A stretch of DNA of 64,000 nt from Fredinandcohnia aciditolerans (GCA_003640645.1 QGHH01000005.1:166353-230352), one strand, 5' to 3'; positions 37,440 through 48,338 are shown, counted from the first letter of the stretch. The notes: generated from the letters alone by a model not told the origin. Numbers and translations are program-made.

Positions 37440-37865
37440 GTGCTCATTTCAAAAAAAGAAGTTGAAGTTCGTTATGCAGAAACAGACCAAATGGGTGTTG
37501 TTTATCACGCGAATTATCTAGTTTGGATGGAATTAGGTAGAACCAAGTTAATTAAGGATTTAGGATTTAGCTATGCAGCAATGGAAAGCGATGGCGTTAT
37601 TTCTCCTGTAATTGATCTTCAGGTTTCCTACAAAAAACCTTTGCGATATGGTGAAACAGCTTTAGTGAAGACGTGGATCGATCATTATGACGGTCTGAGA
37701 GTTATTTATGGCTATGAAATAGTACGCCCCGATGGAGAGGTTTCCGTAAATGCAACATCGTCACATGTTTGTGTGAAAAAAGATTCATTCCGCCCAATTT
37801 CGATCAGAAAACATTACCCTGAATGGCATAAGGCATATGAAGAATCAAAGAAGAAAGTTGAATAG
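37440..37865 (+). CDS. yneP: Acyl-CoA thioesterase, YbgC/4HBT type (YneP)
   Basis: Hot-dog fold thioesterase, 141 residues. The active-site motif EVRYAETDQMGVVYHANYL contains the catalytic Asp (TDQMG) and a hydrophobic helix start; ISPVIDLQVSYKKPLRYGE is the second strand-turn. Start is GTG at 37440 following GGGAGAGG. Substrate unknown, probably short acyl-CoA. Same position as B. subtilis yneP after tlp. Confidence 0.9.
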   Translation: MLISKKEVEVRYAETDQMGVVYHANYLVWMELGRTKLIKDLGFSYAAMESDGVISPVIDLQVSYKKPLRYGETALVKTWIDHYDGLRVIYGYEIVRPDGEVSVNATSSHVCVKKDSFRPISIRKHYPEWHKAYEESKKKVE

Positions 37866-37867
37866 AA

Positions 37868-37896
37868 AAACAAGGCATTTGGTGCCTTGTTTTTTA
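37868..37896. terminator. Bidirectional terminator between yneP and the CapA-like gene
   Basis: ACAAGGCA-TTTGG-TGCCTTGT with flanking A and T runs; convergent genes. Confidence 0.85.
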
Positions 37897-37897
37897 G

Positions 37898-39085
37898 TTA
37901 CTGTTTTTGGTTAAGCCATTGGTTCATATGCTGAGTCATTTCATCGTATTTACTTTTAGCATTACTTAATCCAACCGCTCCTGCATTTTCGAGAGGTACT
38001 ACTTTAAAGTTTTTGTTTTGACTGTTTGATACAAATGTTGGTGTAAATTGTGGGTTTTGAATATGAATGATGGATTCATCCTTTGCTTTTACTTCTTTAA
38101 TAATTTCAACTTTTAAAACCCCACCAATATCTTTATAATCCCACATCTGTCCAGATAAAAAATTACCTAATGAGTAAATAACGAAGGTTTGATTTCCATT
38201 CTTACCTGTTAACCAATCCATCGGCTGTAAGACGTGAGGATGATGACCTATAATGAGGTCAACACCTTCATCGGCAAGCTGTTGTGCCAATTGTTTTTGA
38301 TGATCATTCGGTAGTAATTGATATTCATTTCCCCAATGCATACTTACTGATACGACATCAGCAATCTCTTTTGCTGCTTTAATATCTTGTTTTATTAGAT
38401 CCATGTCAATTAAGTTAACAAGATGATCTTTTCCCTTAGGGACAGGAATCCCATTTGTCCCATAAGTGTAGGAAAGGAATGCAATATTAATTCCATTTTG
38501 ATTTAATACCCTAATTCTACTTTTATCTTCAGGACTCTGGTACCCTCCTGTATATTCCATCCCGATTTTGTTTAAATAATTTGTAGCACTAATAATCGCC
38601 TTTTCACCGCGGTCCAGGGTATGGTTATTCGCAATCGAAACAATGTCTACCCCTGCATCCTTAAATGCATCAGCAACCTCATAGGGGCTGTTAAAACTCG
38701 GATAAGTAGATAAACCGATTTCAGTACCACCAACTATTGTTTCTTGATTGGCAATCGTTATGTCTGCGTTTTCAAGTAAGCCTTTTACATTTGCAATCAT
38801 TGGCTTGAAATCATATCCATTGTCTGTTTTTGCATCATTATATACGGTAGAATGGATTAAAATATCGCCGATCGCTGCTAGTGTCATTGATGTTGTAAAC
38901 GGTTTGAAATTTTGCTCAGTCTTTTTGAATTCATGATTCTGAGCAATGTAGGCCTCTGTTTTTGTGTTTGCTTTAACATTATTTAGAGTAAAATAAATGC
39001 CGAATGGAATAAGTAATAAAATCATTGTACTAATGAGATATTTGGTACTAACTAATGCCCTTTTTTTCCTTCTGCTTCGTCTCAT
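37898..39085 (-). CDS. CapA-family polyglutamate-synthesis-like protein
   Basis: Membrane-anchored protein of the CapA/PgsA family (metallophosphatase-like fold), 395 residues. N-terminal basic stretch (MRRSRRKKR) and membrane helix (ISTMILLLIPFGIYF), then an extracytoplasmic domain with GDILIHSTVYND, IANNHTLDRGE, SMHWGNEY and IIGHHPHVLQ, the probable metal-binding residues. The start is ATG 39085 with GAGGAG upstream. capB and capC homologues are not adjacent, so it may not be part of a polyglutamate system. Stands alone. Confidence 0.85.
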   Translation of the reverse strand: MRRSRRKKRALVSTKYLISTMILLLIPFGIYFTLNNVKANTKTEAYIAQNHEFKKTEQNFKPFTTSMTLAAIGDILIHSTVYNDAKTDNGYDFKPMIANVKGLLENADITIANQETIVGGTEIGLSTYPSFNSPYEVADAFKDAGVDIVSIANNHTLDRGEKAIISATNYLNKIGMEYTGGYQSPEDKSRIRVLNQNGINIAFLSYTYGTNGIPVPKGKDHLVNLIDMDLIKQDIKAAKEIADVVSVSMHWGNEYQLLPNDHQKQLAQQLADEGVDLIIGHHPHVLQPMDWLTGKNGNQTFVIYSLGNFLSGQMWDYKDIGGVLKVEIIKEVKAKDESIIHIQNPQFTPTFVSNSQNKNFKVVPLENAGAVGLSNAKSKYDEMTQHMNQWLNQKQ

Positions 39086-39277
39086 ATAACATTTGCTCCT
39101 CACCAGAATATGATAATTCTACTATAATACAAAACTATAAAAAAATGTTAGAAATTTATCGAATATTGTCAATGATTTGAAGGGTATTTCATCTTTCGAA
39201 ATAAAAAGGCAGGAGAATTAAGTAAACTGTCGAATTATTTGATGTGAATTGAAATCTAAAGAAGTAGGTGTTAAAGG

Positions 39278-41062
39278 ATGAAATTTCAAAAGCCAGATGT
39301 AGAACAATTTTTTAAAACCTTCGGGATGCAGAACTTTACAATTAGTCCCGACGAAAAACAGATGGTATTTAGTACAAACTTAAGTGGAAAGTATAATCTT
39401 TGGGCAATCGACCTGCCTAATCAATTTCCATATCCATTGACTTTTAATGACCAAAGCTGTCAAGAGCTTACTTATGATAAAAACGGACAATTTTTAATTG
39501 CGGGATTTGATAATGATGGCGATGAAAATACACAGTTATATGCTATTCAGCCGCAAGGTGGGGAATTAAAGCCTATACGAATTCAGGAAGGGCACCGACA
39601 TATGATGGCAATCCTTTCCAAGGATGGGAAAAAATTATTCTATACTTCAACGAAGGATAACGCGATGTGTTTGAATTCATATTGCTATAACCTCGAAACA
39701 GAAGAAGAGTTGGTTATCAACGAAGGAAAAGATGCAGCCACCTACTTGTTAGCGCTTAGCCCAGATGAAAGTAGTCAAATCTATTTAAAGCATTTTGCCA
39801 ATACATATTCCTTAGCCTTTTTACATAGAGATGGCAACGAAGTACGCTTAACACCAGAGACAGAGCAACAGCACACAGTATCAGATGTCCTATTTACTTC
39901 TGATACTACGATTTACCTATTAACGGATTATAATGATGACTTTTCTTATCTTGCTAAATTTGATGTAACAACAAACACATTTTCTAAAGTTGCATCATTC
40001 GAAAAAGAAGAAATGAAATCAATTAAATATAACAAACAATCTCAAACAATCTACATTGTGAGTGAAAAGGGTGTTGAGGATTTTCTCTATGGATATCGTA
40101 TTGAAACAGGAGAAGTAGAAAAGTATGATATGCCTTCATCCGTCATTGAAAAGCTAATTGTAACAGAAAATAACAACCTGTATGTTCTCGGGCGTTCTGC
40201 TACTAAACCGTTAAACATCTATATGCGGACGGCTACTGAAAATGTGTGGAAAGCCATTACGAACTTTGGAGTTCCTGGGGTAAAAGAAGAAGAGCTTGTT
40301 CAGCCTGATGTAATCACTTATCCTTCTTTTGATGGCTTAGAGATCGAAGCTTTACTTTTTAAAGCAAATGAAGATGTATCAAATGGCCATGTCATATTAT
40401 GGCCTCATGGTGGACCACAGGCTGCTGAACGTAAGTCATTTAGGGCGATGTTTCAATCCCTGGTGAATCGGGGTTATAGTATTTTTGCGCCGAACTTCCG
40501 TGGTTCAACTGGTTACGGCTTGAAATTTGCGAAAATGGTAGAGGGTGACTGGGGACATGGTCCTCGTCTAGATAATATCGAAGGACTTGAATGGTTAATT
40601 AAGAACGGATACGCAGACCGTGAAAAAATTCTTCTCTTAGGTGGTAGCTATGGTGGATATATGGCACTCTTGCTTCATGGTAAACATCAAGAATACTTTA
40701 AAGCTGTCATTGACATTTTTGGACCTAGTGATTTGTTCTCGTTTATTAATTCGGTTCCAGAGCACTGGAAGCCTGTTATGAACCAATGGGTTGGCGATCC
40801 TGTGAAAGATCATAAGAAGTTAATAGAGTTTTCACCAATCACCCACTTAGAAGGCATGGTAAAACCGATGTTAGTTATACAAGGGGCAAACGACCCACGT
40901 GTTGTAAAAGCGGAATCTGATAAAATCGTACAGGCATTGAAGGATAAAGGCAGGGAAGTTGAATATTTGGTTCTTGAAGATGAAGGGCATGGATTCTCGA
41001 AAAAGGCAAATGAAATCAAAGTAAATCGAAAAATACTAGAGTTTTTTGATTGCTTTATTTAA
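39278..41062 (+). CDS. S9-family prolyl oligopeptidase-like serine hydrolase
   Basis: 594 residues. The N-terminal half is a beta-propeller-like region with repeated ISPDEKQMVFS-type motifs. The C-terminal alpha/beta hydrolase domain has nucleophile Ser in LLGGSYGGYMALL (near residue 458), Asp in GANDPRV and His in DEGHGFSKK. No signal peptide, so likely a cytoplasmic peptidase for short or acyl-blocked peptides. Monocistronic, followed by a terminator shared with plsY. Confidence 0.9.
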   Translation: MKFQKPDVEQFFKTFGMQNFTISPDEKQMVFSTNLSGKYNLWAIDLPNQFPYPLTFNDQSCQELTYDKNGQFLIAGFDNDGDENTQLYAIQPQGGELKPIRIQEGHRHMMAILSKDGKKLFYTSTKDNAMCLNSYCYNLETEEELVINEGKDAATYLLALSPDESSQIYLKHFANTYSLAFLHRDGNEVRLTPETEQQHTVSDVLFTSDTTIYLLTDYNDDFSYLAKFDVTTNTFSKVASFEKEEMKSIKYNKQSQTIYIVSEKGVEDFLYGYRIETGEVEKYDMPSSVIEKLIVTENNNLYVLGRSATKPLNIYMRTATENVWKAITNFGVPGVKEEELVQPDVITYPSFDGLEIEALLFKANEDVSNGHVILWPHGGPQAAERKSFRAMFQSLVNRGYSIFAPNFRGSTGYGLKFAKMVEGDWGHGPRLDNIEGLEWLIKNGYADREKILLLGGSYGGYMALLLHGKHQEYFKAVIDIFGPSDLFSFINSVPEHWKPVMNQWVGDPVKDHKKLIEFSPITHLEGMVKPMLVIQGANDPRVVKAESDKIVQALKDKGREVEYLVLEDEGHGFSKKANEIKVNRKILEFFDCFI

Positions 41063-41070
41063 ATAAGAAA

Positions 41071-41106
41071 GACGTGTGACTTTCGAAGGGTCACACGTCA
41101 ATTTTC
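41071..41106. terminator. Bidirectional terminator between the S9 peptidase gene and plsY
   Basis: GACGTGTGAC-TTTCGAAG-GTCACACGTC stem followed by AATTTTCCC; convergent genes. Confidence 0.75.
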
Positions 41107-41128
41107 CCGTTCAGGATATAAGCTCTGT

Positions 41129-41740
41129 TTATAGCCATTTAATTTTTGGCTCTGTTTTATTCTTAATTCGAGTGATGTTCGCTCGGTGGCGATAGAACAC
41201 GAAAACAGCTAGTAATGAGACAACAATGATTAGCGGGTAATCTGTTCTAACAAAAATACTATAAACAATACTGAATGATACGCAATAAATTGAAACTAAC
41301 ATTGAAGATAGCGAAACCATTTTCGTTAATTTCAAGAAAATAAAAAAGCATAGTAAAGTTGTAATAAATAGGATCGGGTTATAACCCAACAGTACCCCAC
41401 CAGAGGTAGCAACTGCTTTTCCACCTTTAAAACCTGCAAAAATTGGGTACATATGTCCTACAACAGCTACCATTCCAACTAATAAAGGAAAATAATCTGG
41501 AAATGACCCATCCAATAATAAGGTAGGAAGTAGTGTTGCCAATGTCCCTTTTAAGATATCTGCACTAGTAACAATTAAACCTGCCTTTTTTCCAAGTGTT
41601 CTAAACGTATTTGTCCCACCTAAATTTCCGCTACCGTGCTCCCGAATGTCTATACCATAGCCAATCTTCCCAACGATTAATCCAGAAGGAATCGAACCAA
41701 GAAGATAAGCAAGGAGTATAATAATAATATTTAGTACCAT
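41129..41740 (-). CDS. plsY: Acyl-phosphate glycerol-3-phosphate acyltransferase PlsY
   Basis: Integral membrane enzyme that makes lysophosphatidic acid from acyl-phosphate and glycerol-3-phosphate, the first acylation in phospholipid synthesis. 203 residues from ATG 41740 (AAAGGAG upstream). Three conserved loops are visible: [31 protein letters not shown] and [25 protein letters not shown]. About five membrane helices. Upstream of parE and divergent from the CoA-binding gene, the yneS-yneT order of B. subtilis. Confidence 0.96.
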   Translation of the reverse strand: MVLNIIIILLAYLLGSIPSGLIVGKIGYGIDIREHGSGNLGGTNTFRTLGKKAGLIVTSADILKGTLATLLPTLLLDGSFPDYFPLLVGMVAVVGHMYPIFAGFKGGKAVATSGGVLLGYNPILFITTLLCFFIFLKLTKMVSLSSMLVSIYCVSFSIVYSIFVRTDYPLIIVVSLLAVFVFYRHRANITRIKNKTEPKIKWL

Positions 41741-42023
41741 ACTCTTAACTCCTTTAATAAAATAATAAAGATAAGTGCTACTTGACACATTGTATCATTG
41801 TTTTTCGATAATACCATGCTTGTACAAGTATTCTCATTATACAAGATATTTTTACTTACAATCGTTTTTTATTTTAATTTCCACAAAAAAATATTGTAAA
41901 ATGCTAAAGAAATATTCAAATCCGTTGAAAATCAAAATAAATGCAGGAATATCTAGGCTTGGGACCGAAATACTATGAGAGATATTATCTGTTAGAATAT
42001 ATTTAAAGGGAGGACCAAATAAC

Positions 42024-42437
42024 ATGTCATTGGAAATTCCGACTCGTGCTGAACTCGGTAAAATTTTAAAGAAAAGTAAAAGGATAGCTGTTGTTGGTTT
42101 ATCTGCTAATCCTGAAAGAACTTCCAATATGGTGAGTAAGGCAATGCAGGATGCGGGGTATGAAATCATACCCGTAAATCCAACTATTGACGAAGCATTA
42201 GGTGTAAAAGCCGTAAAATCAATAAAAGATATCGAAGGACATATTGATATTGTTAATGTTTTCCGAAGATCAGAATATTTAATGGATGTGGCGAAAGAAT
42301 TTGATGATATTGATGCGGATGTATTTTGGTCGCAGCTTGGATGTGTTAGTGAAGAAGCATACTACTATTTGAAGGAACGTGGGATTACAGTTGTAATGGA
42401 TCGTTGTATAAAGGTAGAACATGCTTTGACAAAATAA
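42024..42437 (+). CDS. yneT: CoA-binding Rossmann-fold protein YneT
   Basis: 137-residue protein with a CoA_binding Rossmann domain: KSKRIAVVGLSANPERTSNMVSKA at the N-terminus and DIVNVFRRSEYL in the middle. The C-terminus VVMDRCIKVEH carries the conserved Cys of the family. Role unknown. ATG after GGGAGGACC. Lies between plsY and parE as in B. subtilis; terminator follows. Confidence 0.92.
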   Translation: MSLEIPTRAELGKILKKSKRIAVVGLSANPERTSNMVSKAMQDAGYEIIPVNPTIDEALGVKAVKSIKDIEGHIDIVNVFRRSEYLMDVAKEFDDIDADVFWSQLGCVSEEAYYYLKERGITVVMDRCIKVEHALTK

Positions 42438-42447
42438 CAAACCATGA

Positions 42448-42486
42448 GATAAAATCCTTGTTCTAATACAAGGATTTTATCCTTTT
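42448..42486 (+). terminator. Terminator of yneT
   Basis: Perfect 13-bp stem GATAAAATCCTTG/CAAGGATTTTATC with an 8-base loop, then CTTTT. Confidence 0.85.
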
Positions 42487-42628
42487 CTCCAGAAACGGTT
42501 TGCGAAATTTTGATAAAGATATAAAATAAAGGATGAGGCATTAAGAAACAAAACATTTGTTCTGTTAAGTAAGAAACAACTAAATTAGTGATACTACTTA
42601 TATAGAGAGAGGCTATTTTTAGCTATGT

Positions 42629-42654
42629 ACTTGGGGTAAAACCCAAGTGTTTTG
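42629..42654 (+). promoter_or_regulatory. Hairpin in the parE leader
   Basis: ACTTGGG-GTAAAA-CCCAAGT followed by GTTTTG, ending about 20 bases before the parE start and just ahead of its AAAGGGG site. It resembles a small terminator or attenuator rather than an operon end, as parE follows immediately. Confidence 0.5.
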
Positions 42655-42675
42655 TATATGAAAGGGGTATGTTTT

Positions 42676-44640
42676 TTGGCGAAGCAACAATTTGACTACA
42701 ATGATGATGCAATACAGGTACTAGAAGGCCTTGAAGCCGTTAGAAAGAGACCTGGTATGTATATTGGAAGCACTGATGGTAAAGGACTTCACCACCTAGT
42801 TTATGAAATTGTAGATAACTCGGTCGACGAAGCTCTATCAGGTTATGGGAATCACATCATTGTTAGAATCCATAAAGACAATAGTTTAAGTGTCCAGGAT
42901 AAAGGACGTGGAATGCCAACTGGTATGCACAAAATGGGTAAACCAACTCCTGAGGTTATTTTTACCGTGCTGCATGCAGGCGGTAAGTTTGGACAAGGTG
43001 GGTATAAAGCAAGTGGAGGTCTCCATGGGGTTGGAGCATCGGTTGTGAATGCTTTGTCTGAATGGCTTACAGTCACGATTAAGCGTAATGGATTTGTATA
43101 TGAACAGCGCTTTGAAAATGGTGGCAAACCTGTTACTACTCTTGAGAACATCGGAAAAACAAATCAAACGGGTACCACGATTCATTTTAAGCCGGACCCT
43201 ACCATTTTTAGTACAACTACATTTAATTATGAAACATTGAGTGAGCGCTTAAGAGAATCAGCCTTTTTATTAAAAGGGCTAAAGATTGAGATCTTTGATG
43301 ACCGGAATGATTTCCATGAGGTTTATCATTATGAAAATGGTATTGAAGCGTTCGTTGAATACCTAAATGAGGAAAAGGATGTACTGCATCCTGTCGTTTC
43401 TTTTGAAGGGGTTCAGAACAGAATTGAGGTAGATTTTGCGTTTCAATTTAATGATGGGTATTCAGAGAATATCTTATCCTTTGTAAATAACGTAAGAACA
43501 AAGGATGGAGGTACACATGAAGTTGGATCGAAAACAGCATTAACCCGTGCTTTTAATGAATATGCTCGTAAAACAGGCCAATTAAAAGAAAAAGATAAAA
43601 ATCTTGATGGTTCTGATATTCGAGAGGGATTAACAGCAATTGTATCCGTTCGTATTCCTGAAGAATTATTGCAATTTGAAGGACAAACAAAAGGAAAGCT
43701 TGGAACGAGTGAAGCACGCTCAGCTGTTGATTCAGTCGTTTCTGAAAACCTCGCTTATTTTCTTGAGGAAAATCCAGATATAAGTACCCTTCTTGTTAAA
43801 AAATCGGTAAAAGCTGCTCAAGCTAGAGAGGCAGCAAGAAAAGCAAGAGAAGAAGCAAGAAGCGGAAAGAAACGAAAGAAATCCGAAGCGTTACTAAGTG
43901 GTAAATTAACTCCTGCCCAGTCAAAAAATCCAGATAAAAATGAGCTTTATCTTGTTGAAGGAGATTCTGCTGGAGGGTCGGCCAAACAAGGACGTGATCG
44001 TCGTTTCCAAGCAGTTCTCCCGTTAAGAGGTAAAGTTATTAATACAGAAAAAGCAAAACTTGCCGATATCTTTAAAAATGAAGAGATCAATACAATCATT
44101 CATACAATTGGCGGTGGCGTTGGAGCTGATTTTACTATTGCTGATATTAATTATGATAAGATTGTTATCATGACAGATGCTGATACCGACGGTGCCCATA
44201 TTCAAGTATTGCTTTTAACCTTCTTTTATCGATATATGAAGCCATTAATTGAAGCGGGTAAGGTATATATTGCATTACCACCGCTCTATAAGGTAAGTAA
44301 AGGAACAGGTAAAAAAGAAGTCATTGAGTATGCATGGAATGATAATGAATTAAAGGATGCAATCGCTAAAGTCGGAAAAGGCTATATGATTCAACGCTAT
44401 AAAGGTTTAGGAGAAATGAATGCCGACCAGCTTTGGGATACGACAATGAACCCTGAAACGAGAACGCTAATTCGAGTCCGTATCGATGACGTAGCAAGAG
44501 CTGAACGAAGAGTAACAACACTAATGGGCGATAAGGTTGAACCGCGCCGTAAGTGGATTGAATCAAATGTTGCCTTTGGTCTTGAGGATGATTCGAATAT
44601 TTTGGACAATGAAAATTTATCGGTCGTAGAAGGGGAGTAA
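42676..44640 (+). CDS. parE: DNA topoisomerase IV subunit B
   Basis: ATPase subunit of topoisomerase IV, which decatenates chromosomes. 654 residues from a TTG start; AAAGGGG lies 8 bases before it and the product then starts like B. subtilis ParE (AKQQFDYNDDAIQVLEGLEAV). In-frame ATGs at 42652 and 42658 lack a site. GHKL motifs EIVDNSVDEAL and GGLHGVGASVVNALS; TOPRIM VEGDSAGGSAKQGRDR and MTDADTDGAH. parC starts six bases after the stop: operon. Confidence 0.97.
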   Translation: MAKQQFDYNDDAIQVLEGLEAVRKRPGMYIGSTDGKGLHHLVYEIVDNSVDEALSGYGNHIIVRIHKDNSLSVQDKGRGMPTGMHKMGKPTPEVIFTVLHAGGKFGQGGYKASGGLHGVGASVVNALSEWLTVTIKRNGFVYEQRFENGGKPVTTLENIGKTNQTGTTIHFKPDPTIFSTTTFNYETLSERLRESAFLLKGLKIEIFDDRNDFHEVYHYENGIEAFVEYLNEEKDVLHPVVSFEGVQNRIEVDFAFQFNDGYSENILSFVNNVRTKDGGTHEVGSKTALTRAFNEYARKTGQLKEKDKNLDGSDIREGLTAIVSVRIPEELLQFEGQTKGKLGTSEARSAVDSVVSENLAYFLEENPDISTLLVKKSVKAAQAREAARKAREEARSGKKRKKSEALLSGKLTPAQSKNPDKNELYLVEGDSAGGSAKQGRDRRFQAVLPLRGKVINTEKAKLADIFKNEEINTIIHTIGGGVGADFTIADINYDKIVIMTDADTDGAHIQVLLLTFFYRYMKPLIEAGKVYIALPPLYKVSKGTGKKEVIEYAWNDNELKDAIAKVGKGYMIQRYKGLGEMNADQLWDTTMNPETRTLIRVRIDDVARAERRVTTLMGDKVEPRRKWIESNVAFGLEDDSNILDNENLSVVEGE

Positions 44641-44646
44641 CAATAA

Positions 44647-47091
44647 ATGGTACAAACAGAACAATACCGTGATCTACCTCTTGAGGAGGTAATTGGAGAT
44701 CGTTTCGGTAGATATAGTAAATATATTATTCAAGATCGTGCTTTACCAGATGCAAGAGATGGTCTTAAACCCGTTCAAAGACGAATTCTTTATGCAATGC
44801 ATGTTGAGGGTAATACAGCTGAAAAAGGTTTCCGTAAATCGGCAAAAACGGTTGGTAATGTAATTGGTAATTACCATCCCCACGGTGACACATCTGTATA
44901 TGATGCGATGGTTCGTCTAAGTCAGGATTGGAAGGTTCGGAATGTCCTGGTGGAAATGCATGGAAATAATGGTAGTAATGATGGTGATCCACCAGCAGCG
45001 ATGCGTTATACGGAAGCACGTCTTTCGAGTCTGGCTTCCGAGTTGTTACGTGATATTGAAAAAAACACCGTTGAATTCATTCCTAACTTTGATGATACAA
45101 GTAAAGAACCCGTTGTATTACCTGCGATGTTCCCAAACTTACTTGTAAATGGTTCTACTGGAATCTCTGCAGGTTATGCTACAGATATTCCGCCTCATCA
45201 TCTAGGGGAAGTCATAGATGGTGTCATCAAGCGTATAGACAATCCAAACTCAACTGTTGATGAACTCATGGAAGTGATTAAGGGTCCTGATTTTCCAACA
45301 GGTGGTATTATTCAAGGGATTGAAGGGATAAAGAAAGCCTATGAAACGGGAAAAGGAAAAATCATTGTCCGTGGAAAAGTAGAGATTGAGGATCTTCGCG
45401 GTGGAAAACAACAAATCGTTGTTACTGAAATACCATATGAAGTGAATAAAGCAAATATGGTTAAAAAAATTGACGAGATTCGATTAGACCGCAAAGTGGA
45501 AGGTATAAATGAGGTACGTGATGAAACAGACCGAACAGGCTTAAGAATTGTGATTGAATTAAAAAAAGAGGCCGACGCACAGGGAGTGCTCAACTTCCTC
45601 TATAAAAATACTGATCTTCAAATAACCTATAACTTTAACATGGTTGCTATTATGGACAGACGACCAGTATTGATGAGTCTGCCGAAAATATTGGATGCGT
45701 ACATTGCCCACCAAAAAGAGGTTATTACCAATCGTTCTCATTATGAATTAGATAAAGCACGAGAACGTCAGCATGTTGTTGAAGGTCTTATTAAGGCGTT
45801 ATCTATCTTAGATGAAGTTATTGCGACAATTCGTGCTTCAAAGGATAAAAAAGACGCGAAAAAGAATTTAATCAATAAATTCGGATTTACAGAGCCGCAG
45901 TCTGAAGCAATCGTTTCCTTGCAATTATATCGCTTAACTAACACTGATATCACAGCGCTTCAGCAAGAATATGATGAGTTAAACAAAAAGATAAGTGAAT
46001 TAGTTGAAATTCTACAAAATGAACGCAAGCTGTTTCAGGTTATAAAAAATGATTTGAAGCGAGTGAAAAAAACCTATGCAGATAATCGTCGTTCGAAAAT
46101 AGAAGACGAGATCGAAGAAATTAAGATTAATCTTGAAGTGTTAATTCCATCTGAGGATGTGATTGTAACTGTTACCCAGGATGGCTATGTTAAACGGACA
46201 AGCCCTCGATCGTATGCTGCATCAAACGGCCAAGACTTTGGCATGAAGGACACAGATCGACTGTTGCACAAATTTGAAATCAATACAACCGATACATTAT
46301 TGCTCTTTACTAACAAAGGGAATTATTTATATATTCCAGTTCACGAATTACCTGATATAAGGTGGAAAGATCTAGGACAACACGTTGCCAATATCATAAG
46401 TATAGATCGTGATGAATTCATTATAGAGGCATTCCCTGTTACGAATTTCGAGTTGCCGGAATATCTACTCTTTATCACCAAAAACGGAATGGTGAAGAAG
46501 TCAGAGCTGACTTTGTACAAAGCACAACGATATTCAAAACCACTTGTTGCAATTAATCTGAAAAATGATGATGAAGTCGTATCTGTTCATATCACAAACG
46601 GCAATATGGATGTCTTTTTAGTTACACACCTAGGGTATGGACTCTGGTTTGGTGAAGAAGAAGTCAATGTTGTGGGTGCTAGAGCAGCAGGCGTTAAAGG
46701 TATCAATCTTAAAGATGGCGATTATGTTGTTGCCGGTTCAGTTGTACCACCATCAACGCCAGCTGAGCTTAGTATTGTTACACAACGTGGAGCCGTTAAG
46801 AAGATGAAAATCACAGAATTTGAAAAAGCAACACGAGCTAAACGTGGACTAGTAATGCTTCGTGAACTCAAGAATCATCCACATCGTATTGTAGGCGCGC
46901 ATTTTGTTACAAATCTTGATGAGCTTTTCCTAAAAACTCAAAACGGAAAAATCGAATCAGTCGAAACAAAATCCTTACGACCAAATGATCGTTATAGCAA
47001 CGGTTCATTTGTGGTTGATACAGATGAAGCGGGAGAAGTAATTGATACATGGATTGTTACGAATGAGGATAATACCGACGAAATAAAATAA
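44647..47091 (+). CDS. parC: DNA topoisomerase IV subunit A
   Basis: DNA-breaking subunit of topoisomerase IV, 814 residues. The catalytic tyrosine is residue 121 in [14 protein letters not shown]. The quinolone-determining region reads [19 protein letters not shown], with the usual Ser replaced by Thr at the first hot-spot position (GDTSVYDA versus GDSSIYEA in many species, including a D for E). The C-terminal domain holds beta-pinwheel repeats. ATG after AGGGGAG. Second gene of parEC. Confidence 0.97.
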   Translation: MVQTEQYRDLPLEEVIGDRFGRYSKYIIQDRALPDARDGLKPVQRRILYAMHVEGNTAEKGFRKSAKTVGNVIGNYHPHGDTSVYDAMVRLSQDWKVRNVLVEMHGNNGSNDGDPPAAMRYTEARLSSLASELLRDIEKNTVEFIPNFDDTSKEPVVLPAMFPNLLVNGSTGISAGYATDIPPHHLGEVIDGVIKRIDNPNSTVDELMEVIKGPDFPTGGIIQGIEGIKKAYETGKGKIIVRGKVEIEDLRGGKQQIVVTEIPYEVNKANMVKKIDEIRLDRKVEGINEVRDETDRTGLRIVIELKKEADAQGVLNFLYKNTDLQITYNFNMVAIMDRRPVLMSLPKILDAYIAHQKEVITNRSHYELDKARERQHVVEGLIKALSILDEVIATIRASKDKKDAKKNLINKFGFTEPQSEAIVSLQLYRLTNTDITALQQEYDELNKKISELVEILQNERKLFQVIKNDLKRVKKTYADNRRSKIEDEIEEIKINLEVLIPSEDVIVTVTQDGYVKRTSPRSYAASNGQDFGMKDTDRLLHKFEINTTDTLLLFTNKGNYLYIPVHELPDIRWKDLGQHVANIISIDRDEFIIEAFPVTNFELPEYLLFITKNGMVKKSELTLYKAQRYSKPLVAINLKNDDEVVSVHITNGNMDVFLVTHLGYGLWFGEEEVNVVGARAAGVKGINLKDGDYVVAGSVVPPSTPAELSIVTQRGAVKKMKITEFEKATRAKRGLVMLRELKNHPHRIVGAHFVTNLDELFLKTQNGKIESVETKSLRPNDRYSNGSFVVDTDEAGEVIDTWIVTNEDNTDEIK

Positions 47092-47100
47092 TCATGCTTG

Positions 47101-47131
47101 AAAAGCAGCTACTTAAGGGTAGCTGTTTTTG
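47101..47131 (+). terminator. Terminator of parEC
   Basis: CAGCTAC ... GTAGCTG stem flanked by AAAA and TTTTT, shortly after the parC stop. Confidence 0.8.
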
Positions 47132-47250
47132 ATTTTGAAATAATATTGTTAACAAGAAGTATCTATTTTGAAAAATATTTATATTTTAAATACGCCTGCT
47201 TTACTGTACAATAATTTTATAAGGATTAGAGAGTAGGTAATTTTGAGAAA

Positions 47251-48306
47251 ATGGTAAAAAAATATATTAATAAAAGAAACATTCTCCTTCTCGTAATAGC
47301 AATTGTTTTATTGTATTTATTACCAATGTCAATTTCATTGATTTTGGCCTTTCTAACTGCCCTTTTATTGGAGCCAATTGTCAATTTATTAATAACAAAA
47401 TACCGGTTTAAACGAATATATTCGGTTACAGTAACGTTTGTTATTTTTATGGTATTTGTTTTATTTTTGGGGTACTTGTTAGTCAATGTCATTATTAACC
47501 AACTGATCACAGTCGTGAAAAATATACCGTTTTATGTTTCAAGTATTGATACAGACCAAATTATTGCAACCTTTGAAAAGTTTGAAACTTATTTTGAGGA
47601 TCTACCTAAGGAAGTCTTGGATTCTATTATGAATACTTTGTATTCCTTCCAGGATTTATTAATCGTTGCAGCAAGGAATTTAACAGAGGGGACGTTTAGT
47701 TTTGTTTCAAGTCTTCCTCAGCTATTATTAGAATTAATTGTTTATTTAGTGGCAGCTTTTCTTTTCATGAATGATCTACCGGGAATTAAAAATAGACTTA
47801 AAGATATGCTGCAGGAAAGTTCTATTGAAAAAATGAAGATTGTGACAACCCAGTTGAAAAAGATATTTGTCGGCTTTTTAAAGGCTCAATTGGTTCTTAG
47901 TGGAGTAACTTTTGTTATCACATATATAGGACTTTGGATATTAGATGTAAAGTATCTTCTAATTGTGTCTTTGCTCATTGTACTAGTCGATTTACTACCG
48001 ATATTAGGCACAGGATCTTTTATCGTTCCATGGGCGATTTTCGTATTAATTAATGGAAATACGAAGCTTGGAATAGGATTATTGATTCTTTTTGTACTTA
48101 TAACCGTGATTCGAAAAATTATTGAGCCGAAGGTTTATTCACAAAGTTTTGGTATCAGTGCTTTAGCAGCACTCATCAGTATGTACCTAGGGTTTAAAAT
48201 AATCGGCATTGTTGGATTACTACTTGGTCCACTTTTAGTGATTCTTTATGATTCTTTAACAAAAGCCGGTGTAATTAATTTAAACTTTAAATCAGATAAA
48301 CTATAG
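47251..48306 (+). CDS. AI-2E family transporter
   Basis: Integral membrane protein, 351 residues, with the 7-8 helix architecture of the AI-2E family (B. subtilis YtvI/YueF type). Conserved C-terminal block: DLLPILGTGSFIVPWAIF and IIEPKVYSQSFGISALAALISMYLGFKIIGIVGLLLGPLL. Some members are Na+/H+ or Na+(Li+)/H+ antiporters, others have sporulation roles; no specific role can be read. The ribosome site (GAGTAGG) is rather far from the ATG. Terminator shared with alaX. Confidence 0.87.
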   Translation: MVKKYINKRNILLLVIAIVLLYLLPMSISLILAFLTALLLEPIVNLLITKYRFKRIYSVTVTFVIFMVFVLFLGYLLVNVIINQLITVVKNIPFYVSSIDTDQIIATFEKFETYFEDLPKEVLDSIMNTLYSFQDLLIVAARNLTEGTFSFVSSLPQLLLELIVYLVAAFLFMNDLPGIKNRLKDMLQESSIEKMKIVTTQLKKIFVGFLKAQLVLSGVTFVITYIGLWILDVKYLLIVSLLIVLVDLLPILGTGSFIVPWAIFVLINGNTKLGIGLLILFVLITVIRKIIEPKVYSQSFGISALAALISMYLGFKIIGIVGLLLGPLLVILYDSLTKAGVINLNFKSDKL

Positions 48307-48338
48307 AAAAAAAGCTACCATCATAGGTAGCTTTTTTC
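48307..48338. terminator. Bidirectional terminator between the AI-2E and alaX genes
   Basis: AAAAAAGCTACC-ATCAT-AGGTAGCTTTTTT; convergent genes. Confidence 0.9.

Noticed and set aside
42852-43185. Two overlapping 99-codon minus-strand ORFs inside parE
   Set aside because: Antisense to the conserved GHKL domain, in two frames of the same stretch, no ribosome site.
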